Positions 34,323-43,312 of a stretch of 64,000 bases of DNA are shown here, in pieces. The DNA is from Haloprofundus salilacus (GTDB taxonomy: Archaea; Halobacteriota; Halobacteria; Halobacteriales; Haloferacaceae). Position numbers and translations under genes: made by a program. The DNA lies in contig NZ_CP083723.1 of assembly GCF_020150815.1 (NCBI RefSeq), positions 558,001 through 622,000 on the forward strand, written 5' to 3'. The notes beneath the pieces are model-generated. The model was not told the DNA's origin. It searched no databases and was given only the letters and a program-made list of their open reading frames with translations. Every line of letters begins with the position of its first letter. Positions within the stretch are counted from its first letter, which is position 1.

Positions 34323-35006
34323 TCACTCGTGGAGCGCCGCCGCCAACAGGAGCACGGCGACGACGACGAGCGCCAACGCCGACAGCGACATCCCGCCGGA
34401 ACCGAGCGTTGCCACCTCGCCGCCAAGAAACACCGTCGCGACGCCGACGCCGACGCTCCCGACCGCGTGGGTCGCTTCGAGGCTCTTCGTCTCGGCGGCC
34501 CGGCCGAGTTGCTCGCCGACGTTGATGGCCTGTTCGCCGAGGTCGTAGACGAGCACCGTTGCCACCGTCCCAACGAGTAACGGTTGGAGCGTCTCGGGGT
34601 CGAGCAGGCCGCTGACCAGCACGGTGAGGAACAAAAGCGCCGCGCCCGCCTTGAGGAGGCCGCGGGAGCCGTCTCCCCGGAGCGGCGCGAGCGCCAGTCC
34701 GACGACGAGGACGCCGAGCAGTCCCGGGACCGTGCGGACGAGCGCGCCGGGTTCGCTCGAAGCGGTCGCGCCGAGCGCGACGCCGACGAGCGAGACGACG
34801 ACGCCCGCACCGACGACAACCCAGCGCAGGCCCGTCTCGCGGCGCGTCTGCAACGCCGACCCGACGGCAACGACGACGGATCCGGCGACGATGAGCGCGA
34901 GCGCGCCGAACGTCCCCTCCGTCAGGTGCCACGTCGCCGCGGCGGCGACGAGGAGTGCCAGCGTCGAACTCAACAGCGCGGGTTTGCGGACGAAGGTGCC
35001 GCTCAC
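34323..35006 (-). CDS. DUF7519-like membrane protein
   Basis: The 227-residue protein is mostly hydrophobic with about seven membrane segments, for example LLSSTLALLVAAAATWHLT, VVSLVGVALGAT and LALVVVAVLLLAAALHE. A short cytosolic piece EQAINVGEQLGRAAETKS lies near residue 150. It is the last gene of an operon in which each start overlaps the previous stop by four bases (GTGA). Its role is unknown; the operon resembles haloarchaeal DUF58 clusters. The family number is from memory. Confidence 0.62.
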   Translation of the reverse strand: MSGTFVRKPALLSSTLALLVAAAATWHLTEGTFGALALIVAGSVVVAVGSALQTRRETGLRWVVVGAGVVVSLVGVALGATASSEPGALVRTVPGLLGVLVVGLALAPLRGDGSRGLLKAGAALLFLTVLVSGLLDPETLQPLLVGTVATVLVYDLGEQAINVGEQLGRAAETKSLEATHAVGSVGVGVATVFLGGEVATLGSGGMSLSALALVVVAVLLLAAALHE

Positions 35007-36256
35007 GCCATCGCCCTCCGGTTGTTCGCGAGCGCCGACTCCAGCGGGGCGTCCGGTCCCCAGTCGACGGTCGGGATGCCCGTCCGTCGGAGCGTCGACA
35101 CCCGCGCAGCCCGTTCGGTCGCCGCGAGGCGTTCGCCGACGGTCGTCTCGTCGGTCACGTCCGGACTCACCGCCGTCACGGCGTGGCCGTAGGCGTCGAG
35201 TCGCCGCGCCGCCGTGACGATGTCGTCGTCGCACAGCGGCGAGAACAGGAATATCTGGGTGTTCGAGCCGAGTCTCTGTCGGAGCAGTTCGACCTGCTCG
35301 TCCAGCGGCGGCGCCTCCCGCGGCGGCGTCGGCGCGAACGCCGGATGCGTCTCGAACAGGCGGTGGAGTTCGACGCGCTGGTTCGCGCCGCCGCCGGGCG
35401 CCTGCCAGCAGAACTCGCGGCCGAACGCGGCGACGCCGACCCGATTACGCCCACCGAATAGGGGTTCGAGCAGCTGTTTCGCAGCGGCGACGCTGCGAAC
35501 GACCGCGTTCGGTTCATCGTCGTGCGCGCGGTACGCCTCCGGTCGCGCGTCGACGAGCAGCACAACCGACATCGACCGTTCTTCTCGATATTCGACGGTC
35601 GTCAGTTCGCCCGAGCGGGCGAACCGCTTCCAGTCGACCCGACTCATCGAGTCGCCGCGGCGGTACTCGCGGGTTCGGGTGAACTCCAGCCCCGACCCTT
35701 CGTTCGAGGAGAGCACCCGACCGACGGTGTCGAGCGTCACGTCGCGACCCGCCGGGGCCTCCGACTGCCCCGTACAGGCGAGTTCCGTCTCGTCGCTCAC
35801 CGTCGTTTCTACCTCGTGCTCGCCGCTGATGTCGCGCGCAGCGACCGTCGCGGGGACGAAACTGTGCTGGCCGGACTTCGCTTCGACGCTGTACTCGAAG
35901 GAGACGGCCGACCCCGGACGGAGCGCTGCGCCACGCCGGGGCGCCCCATCGACGACCGACAGCGCCGCCGGCACGCCGTCGACGATGCGGAGGTCCGCGA
36001 GCGTGTTCTCGCCGACGTTTCGGAGCGTGACCGACACGTCGACCACGTCGCCGGGATTCGGCGAGCGGTCGCTCACCCGGCGGTCGAGTTCGAGCGCCGG
36101 CGTCGGTGCCGAGATGAGTCGCGGGTACGTCGCGAACACGACGCCGACGCCCGCGAGGACGAGCAGGTTCGGGCGATCCGCCAGCAAGCCGACCGCGCCC
36201 GCGACGAGCGAGAGCGCGACGACCCCCCGCCACCTGTGGGTCTGGTACTCGCTCAC
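35003..36256 (-). CDS. DUF58 domain protein
   Basis: The 417-residue protein has two membrane segments at the start (GVVALSLVAGAVGLLA and LLVLAGVGVVFA), then a beta-sandwich region, and a DUF58 domain. The signature is GLEFTRTREYRRGDSMSRVDWKRFARSGELTTVEYREERS near residues 205-245, followed by a von Willebrand-like fold (SVVLLVDARPEA). DUF58 proteins are usually partnered with MoxR ATPases in membrane complexes; no MoxR is found here. It starts with GTG overlapping the upstream stop. Confidence 0.85.
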   Translation of the reverse strand: MSEYQTHRWRGVVALSLVAGAVGLLADRPNLLVLAGVGVVFATYPRLISAPTPALELDRRVSDRSPNPGDVVDVSVTLRNVGENTLADLRIVDGVPAALSVVDGAPRRGAALRPGSAVSFEYSVEAKSGQHSFVPATVAARDISGEHEVETTVSDETELACTGQSEAPAGRDVTLDTVGRVLSSNEGSGLEFTRTREYRRGDSMSRVDWKRFARSGELTTVEYREERSMSVVLLVDARPEAYRAHDDEPNAVVRSVAAAKQLLEPLFGGRNRVGVAAFGREFCWQAPGGGANQRVELHRLFETHPAFAPTPPREAPPLDEQVELLRQRLGSNTQIFLFSPLCDDDIVTAARRLDAYGHAVTAVSPDVTDETTVGERLAATERAARVSTLRRTGIPTVDWGPDAPLESALANNRRAMA

Positions 36257-36834
36257 CGTCGACCCTCGTCGGCGATTCGGGCGATTTCCTCGGCCGTCCG
36301 ACGCGCGGCTCCTCGCGCACTCCGCGCGCTCGGTGGGGATTTCGACGGATTGCCGCCATCGGCGCGCAGCGACGACTCGGTTCGCAGGAACGCGGCGGCC
36401 GTCTCGTCGTCGGTCCATGTGCCTTCGTCGACGCGTCGCTCGGCCTCGGTTCGGTCGTACCCTTCGGTCGTCCGGAGCGTCTCCACGGCGGCGCGGCGGA
36501 GGCGGTCCCGGAGCGCCGCGCGCCGGCGGCGTCCGATCAGGGGAATCGAGAGCCGCCAGTCCGACAGCGCCTCGTCGAACCCTTCGCCCGGCGACGGGGC
36601 CGATACGGGTCGCTCGGCCTCGGGCATCTCCGCCTGTTTGAGGCGGGCGCTCCGACCGGAGACGAGTACGGGGACGGCGACGAGCAGCCCGACGACCGCG
36701 AACGCGGCCATCAGGAAATAGTCGTTGCCGAGCAACTTGACGAGTCCGTCCGTGGGGAGCGCGCTCCCGCCGGTGACACCGGCGAGGAGGACGACCAGAC
36801 CGGTCCCCGCGAGGAGGAGACGGCGGACGTTCAT
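36253..36834 (-). CDS. DUF7269-like membrane protein
   Basis: The 193-residue protein has a first hydrophobic segment (LLLAGTGLVVLLAGVTGG) and a second (YFLMAAFAVVGLLVAVPVLVSG) with a short outer loop. The rest is a soluble helical region with RLRRAAVETLRTTEGYDRTEAERRV near 115. Its start overlaps the upstream stop by four bases. No function is known, and the DUF number is from memory. It is part of the DUF4129-DUF58 operon and may be a subunit of the same membrane complex. Confidence 0.6.
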   Translation of the reverse strand: MNVRRLLLAGTGLVVLLAGVTGGSALPTDGLVKLLGNDYFLMAAFAVVGLLVAVPVLVSGRSARLKQAEMPEAERPVSAPSPGEGFDEALSDWRLSIPLIGRRRRAALRDRLRRAAVETLRTTEGYDRTEAERRVDEGTWTDDETAAAFLRTESSLRADGGNPSKSPPSARSARGAARRTAEEIARIADEGRR

Positions 36835-37634
36835 CGGTCCCCTCCAGAGTTGCCGCGGAAGCGGCGGAGGTAGTCGCGAGCGCGCTGTCGACGCTCGTCG
36901 GTCACCGCCGCGCCGCCGTAGCGGACGTTCTCGTACAGCGAGGTGAGCCCCCAGACGGCCTCGGCGTCCTCGCCGCGTTCGGCGACCTTCTCGCCGCGTT
37001 CGCGGGGCGTGAGCTTCGTCTCGCGTTCGAGTCCGACGGACGCGAGCATCTCACACCAGGCGGCGGAGACGTCGTCTTTCGGCTTCGGGTCGCCCACCGG
37101 TTCGTCGGTCGTCGACGACCCGTCGTCGGAGGTTGGGAACCAGCGACCGACGAGGGCGGCGAGGCGGTCGCGGTAGGTGTAGGCGGCGACGAGCAGCCCG
37201 AACAGCACGGCGAACGGGAGCATCGCTTCCAAGAACGCCAGCAGCCGTTCCCACAGCGACGGCTCCTCGGGCACACTGTCTCCGGTGCCGGACTCCGACT
37301 GCGACTGGGACTGCTGCTCCTGCTGCTGTTGCTGCTCCTGTTGGGCCTCCTGTCGCTCGGCCTCGAGGATCTCCTCGGCTTGCTCCCAACCCGCGTCGGA
37401 GTCGCTCGACTCGCTATCGGCCGACGCCTCGGCGTCGCCGCTCTGTGACGGGTCTGCCACCTGCTGTTTCAGTTCGTCGGCCTGTTCGGACCCGATGGGG
37501 AGCATCGACGAATCGAGGTCGATTACGTCGTCGGGGTCCGTCTGGACCGACGAGTCGAGCGTTCCGGCGGCCGTCCCGAGCGAGAAGAGACAGCACACCG
37601 CGACGGCGATAGCGAGCAGTCCGTCCCTGTTCAT
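36831..37634 (-). CDS. DUF4129 domain protein
   Basis: The 267-residue protein has a signal peptide or N-terminal anchor (AIAVAVCCLFSLGTAAG). A long disordered extracytoplasmic part is rich in Ser, Asp and Gln (QQEQQQQQEQQSQSQSES near 98), followed by a membrane segment LPFAVLFGLLVAAYTY near 140. The C-terminal DUF4129 domain holds SAAWCEMLASVGLERETKLTPRERG near 190 and WGLTSLYENVRYGG near 227. This domain is often found on transglutaminase-like proteins in the same clusters. It is the first gene of the operon. Confidence 0.82.
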   Translation of the reverse strand: MNRDGLLAIAVAVCCLFSLGTAAGTLDSSVQTDPDDVIDLDSSMLPIGSEQADELKQQVADPSQSGDAEASADSESSDSDAGWEQAEEILEAERQEAQQEQQQQQEQQSQSQSESGTGDSVPEEPSLWERLLAFLEAMLPFAVLFGLLVAAYTYRDRLAALVGRWFPTSDDGSSTTDEPVGDPKPKDDVSAAWCEMLASVGLERETKLTPRERGEKVAERGEDAEAVWGLTSLYENVRYGGAAVTDERRQRARDYLRRFRGNSGGDR

Positions 37635-38061
37635 GGTCGAGAGCGGGCGTGGTGGGCGTTCGTGTCTTGTCGCATTGATTGATAGTTTCCCCCCTGTGGG
37701 ATGGTTAGCTGTCGCGAGTTATCCGACTCGGAGGAATTTCCGGCGCCCAGTCTCATAGGTATTTTGCTCGGTACGCGAAAATAGATAAGAAATAGTGACT
37801 GTTCTTCAATTTATACTGTCCCTAAGAATTTCATTCTGAAAATCCTACCGGTTCCGACTGGACGCTCGGCCACGTCGCCGACCCGTCCGTCGATTAGCGG
37901 GGAGATAACCGCCGGATTTTGCCCACAGAGCGGTCGAAACGCGGCGTTGGCAGTCGACACACTCGGCGGTGGCGACCGTCCGAACGGAGAGATGCGGCGG
38001 GCAACCGCCGGGAACCGACCGGAACGTTCAACTGACAGAACTCGACACAGTGAAATCTAGC
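37635..38061. other. AT-richer intergenic region
   Basis: This 427-base gap between divergent genes holds no convincing ORF. About 37660-37860 is unusually AT-rich for this genome and contains several possible TATA boxes on both strands (for example TTTATAC near 37810). On the minus strand AAACTATCAATC lies about 40 bases before the DUF4129 start. The plus-strand gene at 38062 could use the right part. Confidence 0.4.
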
Positions 38062-38331
38062 ATGATTTTCGACGAACTCTTTGACGAACTCTTCGACGCG
38101 CTCGGGTCGCTGGTTGGAGAGCTTCTGAGTGGCGTCTTCGCCGTCGTCGCCGGCGCACTCGACATCGGTTGGCGCTGGTTCCTCCGCGGCCTCTACGTCT
38201 TCGTCGCGCTCGGCGGTCTCTACGTGCTCGCGACCTACGAGCAACTGTCGGGGTTCGGTCTTCTCGGCGTCGTCGTCGGCGTTCTCTGTTTGGCTGCGGA
38301 CCTGCGGCTTCTCCTGCGCGGTCGGATCTGA
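38062..38331 (+). CDS. small membrane protein, unknown function
   Basis: The 89-residue protein has an acidic start (MIFDELFDELFDAL) and an amphipathic helix, then membrane segments around LLSGVFAVVAGALDIGW, FLRGLYVFVALGGLYVLA and FGLLGVVVGVLCLAADL. No family is recognised. The ATG at 38062 is chosen because the upstream open frame is Arg/Gly-rich and not haloarchaeal in style. It is followed by tRNA-Pro on the other strand. Confidence 0.5.
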   Translation: MIFDELFDELFDALGSLVGELLSGVFAVVAGALDIGWRWFLRGLYVFVALGGLYVLATYEQLSGFGLLGVVVGVLCLAADLRLLLRGRI

Positions 38332-38397
38332 CCCAGTTCTGCTCGTGAAACACCGTCTCGTCGCTACGCGATGCTCGCGACGTTGTCGTCGGAAAAG

Positions 38398-38468
38398 TGG
38401 GACCGCCGAGATTCGAACTCAGGTCCTACCGACCCCATCGGCAGAGGATACCACTACCCTACGGTCCC
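38398..38468 (-). tRNA. tRNA-Pro (anticodon GGG)
   Basis: The 71-base gene folds as a cloverleaf. The acceptor pairs GGGACCG with CGGTCCC, and the discriminator is A. The anticodon arm TGCCG-ATGGGGT-CGGTA gives anticodon GGG with U33 before it. The T arm is CTGAG-TTCGAAT-CTCGG. No intron is present. CCA is not encoded. Short oligo-T follows the 3' end on this strand. Confidence 0.93.
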
Positions 38469-38494
38469 GCATCTGGGCTAACGGGCGACCCTCG

Positions 38495-38501
38495 TTTAAT
38501 A
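38495..38501 (-). promoter_or_regulatory. TATA-like box for tRNA-Pro
   Basis: On the minus strand TATTAAA lies about 30 bases before the mature 5' end, a spacing expected of haloarchaeal tRNA promoters with a short leader. Confidence 0.5.
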
Positions 38502-38594
38502 CCTTCGTTTCGGAGGCAGCGAAAATCGCCCGACAGCGACGCGGTAGCGTCTCACACGCGACGGACGACGCGCTTCGCGCTCCACCGTTACGCC

Positions 38595-39674
38595 TCAGTC
38601 GTCGCTCTCGCGCGGGACCACGAGTTCGTCGTCGTCGCGAACGGCCATGCTCGTCACCGCGTCGCCTTCGTAGACGGCTAACCCTTCGTATCGCCCGATA
38701 ACGTAGCCGTCGTGCGCTGATTCGACGGTGTCCACCCGGTCACCGTGCGGCGTCACGATGTCGGCGACGACGTCGCCCGCCGAGACGACGTCCCCGGCGT
38801 CGACGCGGTGGCGGACTACTCCGGCCGTCTCCGTCCGCGGGTGGACGGCGCGCCGGACCGGATACTCGACCGGGGCGGGCGGGACGCCGATTCCCAGTTC
38901 GTCGACGCCGTCGGGGAACTCCTCTACCATCCCGAGTTCGCGGAGGACGCCGTAGACGCCCGCGACGCCCGCCGCGCGGACGTCCTCCTCGACGACGCTG
39001 TGTCCCCCTAACTCCGCGGTGAACGCTGGAACTCCGGCGGCGTTCAGCGCCGCGCCCGCCGTCGAGCGGTGCAACCCCTGGTCGAGATACTCCTCGGCGG
39101 GGTATTCGGTGAGAACCGGCAGGCCGAACGCGTCGACCAGTCCGGCGAGTTCGTCGGCCAACGACTCGGCTTCGGCCTTCGTCCGTCTCTCGCCGTACAG
39201 CACGCGATCGCGGATGGAGAACGGAACCGACCCGACCTGCGCGGTGTGCAGGTCGACGAGCGCGTCCGCGGAGTCGACGAGCGCGTCGTACAGCAGTTGG
39301 TCGATTCGCTCCTGCGTCTTCGGCGGTCGGGTGGAGTCGCTCTCGGGGTCCGGGAAGTAGCGGTTCGGGTCGTCGTCAGCGTAGTACGACGTTCGAGCAT
39401 TACGACGCAATCCGGCGGGGTTGACCAGCGGAACGCAGACGACAGTTCCCGAGAGTAACCGGGGAAGTTCCTCGCGCATCGCGTCGTGCGCGACGGCGAC
39501 GCCCGTCGCCTCATCCCCGTGGACGCCCCCGGTGAGCCACAGCGTCGGGCCGTCGCTCTCGCCGCGGGCGACGACGACTGGCAATCGCTCGTCGCCGCCG
39601 GTCGGCAGTCCGGTCGCGTTCATCCACCCACGGGTCAGTTCTCCGGGTCGCGCTTCGGCCGTTCCGACGTTCAT
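38595..39674 (-). CDS. succinylglutamate desuccinylase / aspartoacylase family protein
   Basis: The 359-residue zinc carboxypeptidase-like enzyme shows the metal site in TGGVHGDEATGV near residue 50 (His and Glu), with VDLHTAQVGSVPFSIRD near 142 supplying the second His. NPAGLRRNARTSYYADDDPNRYF near 83 resembles the substrate-binding Asn-Arg pair. The C-terminal 80 residues form a beta-barrel domain (VVRHRVDAGDVVSAGDVVADIV) with a lipoyl-like strand pattern. It removes an acyl group from an amino acid or related compound. The ATG at 39674 has a T-rich box about 26 bases upstream. Confidence 0.8.
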   Translation of the reverse strand: MNVGTAEARPGELTRGWMNATGLPTGGDERLPVVVARGESDGPTLWLTGGVHGDEATGVAVAHDAMREELPRLLSGTVVCVPLVNPAGLRRNARTSYYADDDPNRYFPDPESDSTRPPKTQERIDQLLYDALVDSADALVDLHTAQVGSVPFSIRDRVLYGERRTKAEAESLADELAGLVDAFGLPVLTEYPAEEYLDQGLHRSTAGAALNAAGVPAFTAELGGHSVVEEDVRAAGVAGVYGVLRELGMVEEFPDGVDELGIGVPPAPVEYPVRRAVHPRTETAGVVRHRVDAGDVVSAGDVVADIVTPHGDRVDTVESAHDGYVIGRYEGLAVYEGDAVTSMAVRDDDELVVPRESDD

Positions 39675-40084
39675 AGCGCCCCGTCTCTCGGTATCGACAA
39701 AAGGCTGCGTCCGTCGGCAGAAGCGACGGGGGCGCTGCACCACCTACTTCGACGCGCGTCGCGGGAGCGGTCGACCAACCTGTTTCGAGCACCTCCCCGG
39801 CGCGAACCAGCGGCTAGCCCTATGAAAGTGTCCAATAACTGCAAATCTGTGCTGGGATCGGTCGCAATTGTGGTCTTTTTCCCGAATGTACGATGTCGAT
39901 CTCCGAAACCCAAAGTAATACCATCTGTCCCAAACTCTCTCGGCGTGCTGCCGGCGGGTAGCCAGTCACTGGAACCCGGAGTCACCGGCAGCATCACACT
40001 GATTCGCCGCGGTGTCCGTGCCGTCCGGTACCGACGGGTGTCAGGGTCCGGTTAACTATACGCCGACGAGGCGACCGTCATTCG
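39675..40084. other. intergenic region without a convincing gene
   Basis: A gap of about 410 bases. The stretch 39820-39940 is less GC-rich than its surroundings, and a frame of 77 codons (39822-40055, plus strand) is open but has poor haloarchaeal codon and residue use and no homology that I recognise. The right end holds the Nudix promoter. Confidence 0.4.
40052..40060 (+). promoter_or_regulatory. TATA-like box for the Nudix gene
   Basis: TTAACTATA is centred 28 bases before the ATG at 40085, which fits a leaderless transcript. Confidence 0.55.
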
Positions 40085-40612
40085 ATGACTTCGGACGAGT
40101 GGTCCCTCCTTCGCACGGTCTCCGTCGGGAGCGACGACGCCCGCGTCGGCTACGATCGCCTCCGCCGACCTGACGGCGAGATCGAGGGCCAACTCTGGAT
40201 AGACAGCCGAGATTCGGTCTGTGTCGTCGCCGAACACGAGGCGAAAATCGTCCTCGTCGAGGAGTACCGACCGCGGCTCGGCGAGACGGTGCTCTCCTGT
40301 CCCGTCGGAGCGGTCGAAGGCGAGGAGTCGCTCACCGAGGCGGCCGCCCGGGAACTCCGTGAGGAGACCGGTTACTGCGCCGACTCGCTCCGACTGCTGG
40401 AGACGAGTTACCCCGTCGCGTGGCTCCGCAAACGCCGCGGCATCGTCTTCGCGTCCGGTCTCACGCCTGGCGATAAAGAGACAGACGCCGACGAGTTCAC
40501 CCGGGTTCGACGGCTCCCGGTCGACGACGCGCTCGACGAGGCCCGGAGGCAACCGGTGACCGACTGGACGCTGCTGCCGCTGCTTCTCTCGCGGTACGAA
40601 GGTCTCCTGTGA
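40085..40612 (+). CDS. Nudix hydrolase (ADP-ribose pyrophosphatase-like)
   Basis: The 175-residue protein has the Nudix box GAVEGEESLTEAAARELREETGY near residue 80-102, which binds metal and catalyses pyrophosphate cleavage. The strand before it (VVAEHEAKIVLVEEYRPRLGE) resembles ADP-ribose or NADH pyrophosphatases. It has a short acidic N-terminus and no signal. The substrate is uncertain. It ends seven bases from the end of cbf5 on the other strand. Confidence 0.86.
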   Translation: MTSDEWSLLRTVSVGSDDARVGYDRLRRPDGEIEGQLWIDSRDSVCVVAEHEAKIVLVEEYRPRLGETVLSCPVGAVEGEESLTEAAARELREETGYCADSLRLLETSYPVAWLRKRRGIVFASGLTPGDKETDADEFTRVRRLPVDDALDEARRQPVTDWTLLPLLLSRYEGLL

Positions 40613-40619
40613 TTACGAT

Positions 40620-41492
40620 TCAGACGAGCACGCGTTCGAGCGCGACGACGGTTCCCCGTTCGGCGTCGGGGTCGCCGACGAGCCGTCCGAGACAGACCGC
40701 CGCCCCGTCGGGCGTGTAGCAGGCGAGCAGTTCGTCACGCTCGATGCCGTCGTCGGCGTCGAGGACGCCCGGCGCGTAGACGGGTGCCCCGGTGGCAACC
40801 TGTTCGGCAGCGCTGTCGGCGATGACGACGGACGGAAGATGGTCGAGCGCTCGCTCGGCGGGCGCGACGGTCTCGCGGAGGAACGACTCGTCGCCCTCTT
40901 CAGCGAACGCCAGCGCGTCGGCGAGGTTGTGCAGATTCGCAAGGTCGGTGTCGTCGAATGGGTCGGTCGCCGTCCGGCGGAGGTGACCCATGTGCGCGCC
41001 CGTGCCGAGCGCCAGACCGATGTCGTGACAGAGCTTTCTGATGTAGGTCCCGCTCTCGCAGCGAATCCGGAGCAACGCCTGTCGTTCTGTCACTTCGAGC
41101 ACTTCTAGCTTGTATATCTCGCGCATGCGCAGGCGGCGCGAGACAGCGCTCTTGCGCGGCGGTTTCTGGTACAGTTCGCCCTCGAACTCGGCGACGACGG
41201 ATTCGAGGTCGCTCGGCGCGGGTTTGTGCAGTTCGAGCACCGAGACGTACTCCTTCGATCCTTCGAGAAATACCTGCGCGAGGCGCGTCGCGTCGCCGGT
41301 GAGGATGGGGAGACAGCCGGTCACCTTCGGGTCGAGCGTCCCGGCGTGGGCGGCGCGCTCGACGCCCGCGAGGTCGCGGACCCAGCCCGAGACCTGGTGG
41401 GCCGAGGGGCCGGGCGGTTTATCGAGGTTGACGACGCCGAACTCGAGCAGTTCGTCGACCGAGCGGTCGTCGGGTGGGCCACGCATCGTCAT
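40620..41492 (-). CDS. cbf5: tRNA/rRNA pseudouridine synthase Cbf5 (H/ACA complex)
   Basis: The 290-residue TruB-family enzyme has the catalytic Asp in AHAGTLDPKVTGCL near residue 48-61, and KPPRKSAVSRRLRMREIYKLEV near 112 forms the substrate-binding loop. A C-terminal PUA domain starts near 215 (LPSVVIADSAAEQVATGAPV). It pairs with Nop10, Gar1 and H/ACA guide RNAs for rRNA modification and can modify tRNA U55. It begins one base after the cytidylate kinase stop. The ATG at 41492 and one at 41486 are both possible starts. Confidence 0.93.
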   Translation of the reverse strand: MTMRGPPDDRSVDELLEFGVVNLDKPPGPSAHQVSGWVRDLAGVERAAHAGTLDPKVTGCLPILTGDATRLAQVFLEGSKEYVSVLELHKPAPSDLESVVAEFEGELYQKPPRKSAVSRRLRMREIYKLEVLEVTERQALLRIRCESGTYIRKLCHDIGLALGTGAHMGHLRRTATDPFDDTDLANLHNLADALAFAEEGDESFLRETVAPAERALDHLPSVVIADSAAEQVATGAPVYAPGVLDADDGIERDELLACYTPDGAAVCLGRLVGDPDAERGTVVALERVLV

Positions 41493-41493
41493 C

Positions 41494-42072
41494 TCAGAAC
41501 TCGTAGCGGACGCCGGTCACCGGATACTTTCCCTCGTCGGCGTCGGCGTCGTACGCCTCGACGGCGGCGACGAGCGTGTCGAGGACGGGTTCCGGTCCCC
41601 AGCGGGCGGTGTTGAGCACGAGGTCGTAGATAGAGAGGTCGTCGATGGGGATGTCGTAGTACGCCATGTAGCGCTTGGCCTCGCTGGCCTCGCGGCGTTC
41701 GGTCTCCGCTCGCGCGGTTTCGACGGATTTCTCCTCGCGGTCGGCGATGCGCTCGGCGCGGACCGATAGCGGCGCGTCGAGCCAGATGCGGAAGTCGGCG
41801 TGGTCGCCCGCCAGCCACCCGGCGAGCCGGGATTCGAGGACGACCCCGTCGCGTTCGGTGGCGATATCGTAAAGGCGGCGGTCCAGGTCGCGGTCTATCT
41901 GGTCGTCCTCCTCGGCGAGCTCGTTGAACTCGACGGGCGACAGCCCGCGCTCCTCGGCGAGCGTGCGGAAGATGTCGCCGCCGGAGATGTGTTCGTAGCC
42001 GAACGCCTCGGCGAGTCCGACCGCCGTGGTGCTCTTGCCACTGCCCGGCGGGCCGGAGACGGTTAGCAACAT
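41494..42072 (-). CDS. cmk: cytidylate kinase
   Basis: The 192-residue archaeal-type kinase opens with a P-loop ([20 protein letters not shown], residues 6-25), then [14 protein letters not shown] near 30 and [24 protein letters not shown] near 82. A lid-region [28 protein letters not shown] lies near 110. It phosphorylates CMP and dCMP. It stands in the conserved run adk, DUF106, cmk, cbf5. The first ATG at 42072 starts the P-loop directly. Confidence 0.92.
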   Translation of the reverse strand: MLLTVSGPPGSGKSTTAVGLAEAFGYEHISGGDIFRTLAEERGLSPVEFNELAEEDDQIDRDLDRRLYDIATERDGVVLESRLAGWLAGDHADFRIWLDAPLSVRAERIADREEKSVETARAETERREASEAKRYMAYYDIPIDDLSIYDLVLNTARWGPEPVLDTLVAAVEAYDADADEGKYPVTGVRYEF

Positions 42073-42221
42073 ACTCCCTCTCGGCAGGAGAAATTGAAAG
42101 GTGTTGTCGTTGGCGACGACACCGCGAGCGCGTCGCACAGTCGCTCGCGGGCCGATTCGATCGCAGCGGTCGCTCGGTGATCGGTTCCGGTACTGAAAGT
42201 CGAAAGCGGGACGCCGAACGG

Positions 42222-43160
42222 TTACGACGTGGTCGGCGTCGTACTGATGTTCAGCCCTTTGCGGATGATCTGGGAGAACGCCATCGAACAGAGGAAGTAC
42301 CAGACGATCCACGTCTGTATCGGTCCGACGACGCCCTCCTTCCACGACACCTCTCCGGCCAGCGGGATGACGATGTTCTCGAGCGTCACGTGTTCGGGGC
42401 TGCCGCCGATGCCGATCGCCCAGTACATCCAGAGGAACACCGGGATGGTGAGGAACATGATCCACACCATGGGGCGGAACTGCTCTTTGAACATCCCCAT
42501 CTGCTCGCCCATTGCCTCCATCTGCTCCTCCTGAATCGCCTGCAGCGCCTCGTCGTCGTCGTTCTCCTGGGCCTCTTTGCGCCGGTCCTGGAGGTCCTTC
42601 ATGCGCGACTGGTACTGGCCCATCTTGTCCATGTCCATCAGGTTCGCCTGCAAAATCGTGGAGTAGAGACCGGTGCCCATCGCGAGCACCATCACGACGG
42701 CGTAGAAGGGGAGTATCTCGGCCAACGGTCCGAGGAAGACGTCGAACGCCCCGCCGACGACGTTACGCACCTCCGCGACCGAGTAGCCGAGGAACAATCC
42801 GACGGTGACGACCGCCGCCCCTTTGTCCCACTTCGACCACTTCGTCGTCTCGATTTCGTCACCGTCGCTCGTCGATGCGGACGACGAAGACGCCGAGGAC
42901 GAGGACGCCGACGAGTCGGCGCTGCCGTTGAGACCTGCGCGAACGGCGTCGGGGTCCTGGATGCGGAACCCCTCGTCGCCGTCGATGAGGATACCTTGCT
43001 CGATGAGGCGGCCCCACTGGCCGCTCGAGAGGTCGTCGCGCACGTCGACCCACCGAACCTCGTCGTCGGCGTCGGCGCGCTCTAAGACGACCTCTATCGC
43101 CCGCTCCATCTCCGAGTTCTCGGAGACGAGCAAACGAACCCGCGATTCGACTCTTGCCAT
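42222..43160 (-). CDS. DUF106 (EMC3/YidC-like) membrane protein
   Basis: The 312-residue protein has a soluble N-terminal winged-helix-like region ([31 protein letters not shown]) and a Ser-rich linker, then membrane segments around 112-175, 230-252 and 282-305. A coiled-coil with [24 protein letters not shown] near 178 lies between them, as in the archaeal YidC/EMC3 group that inserts membrane proteins. The N-terminal domain is an addition. It lies between adk and cmk, as in many Euryarchaeota. Confidence 0.85.
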   Translation of the reverse strand: MARVESRVRLLVSENSEMERAIEVVLERADADDEVRWVDVRDDLSSGQWGRLIEQGILIDGDEGFRIQDPDAVRAGLNGSADSSASSSSASSSSASTSDGDEIETTKWSKWDKGAAVVTVGLFLGYSVAEVRNVVGGAFDVFLGPLAEILPFYAVVMVLAMGTGLYSTILQANLMDMDKMGQYQSRMKDLQDRRKEAQENDDDEALQAIQEEQMEAMGEQMGMFKEQFRPMVWIMFLTIPVFLWMYWAIGIGGSPEHVTLENIVIPLAGEVSWKEGVVGPIQTWIVWYFLCSMAFSQIIRKGLNISTTPTTS

Positions 43161-43312
43161 TGCCGGAGATTGGCTACCATCGGTTAAGAAGCTTTTAGTA
43201 TCGTTCCGCGGTCGAAAGCTCGAATCGCGGTCGTCGACGACGGCGGCGTGGGCCGTCTCGGTCGGTCGAACCGTCTTCTGCCGTTCGTGCGGCGTTCCGT
43301 TCTCTCCGGCGT

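Noticed and set aside
39822-40055. A 77-codon plus-strand frame in the gap before the Nudix gene
   Set aside because: It has a non-haloarchaeal residue mix, no promoter at the right distance, and crosses the Nudix TATA box.
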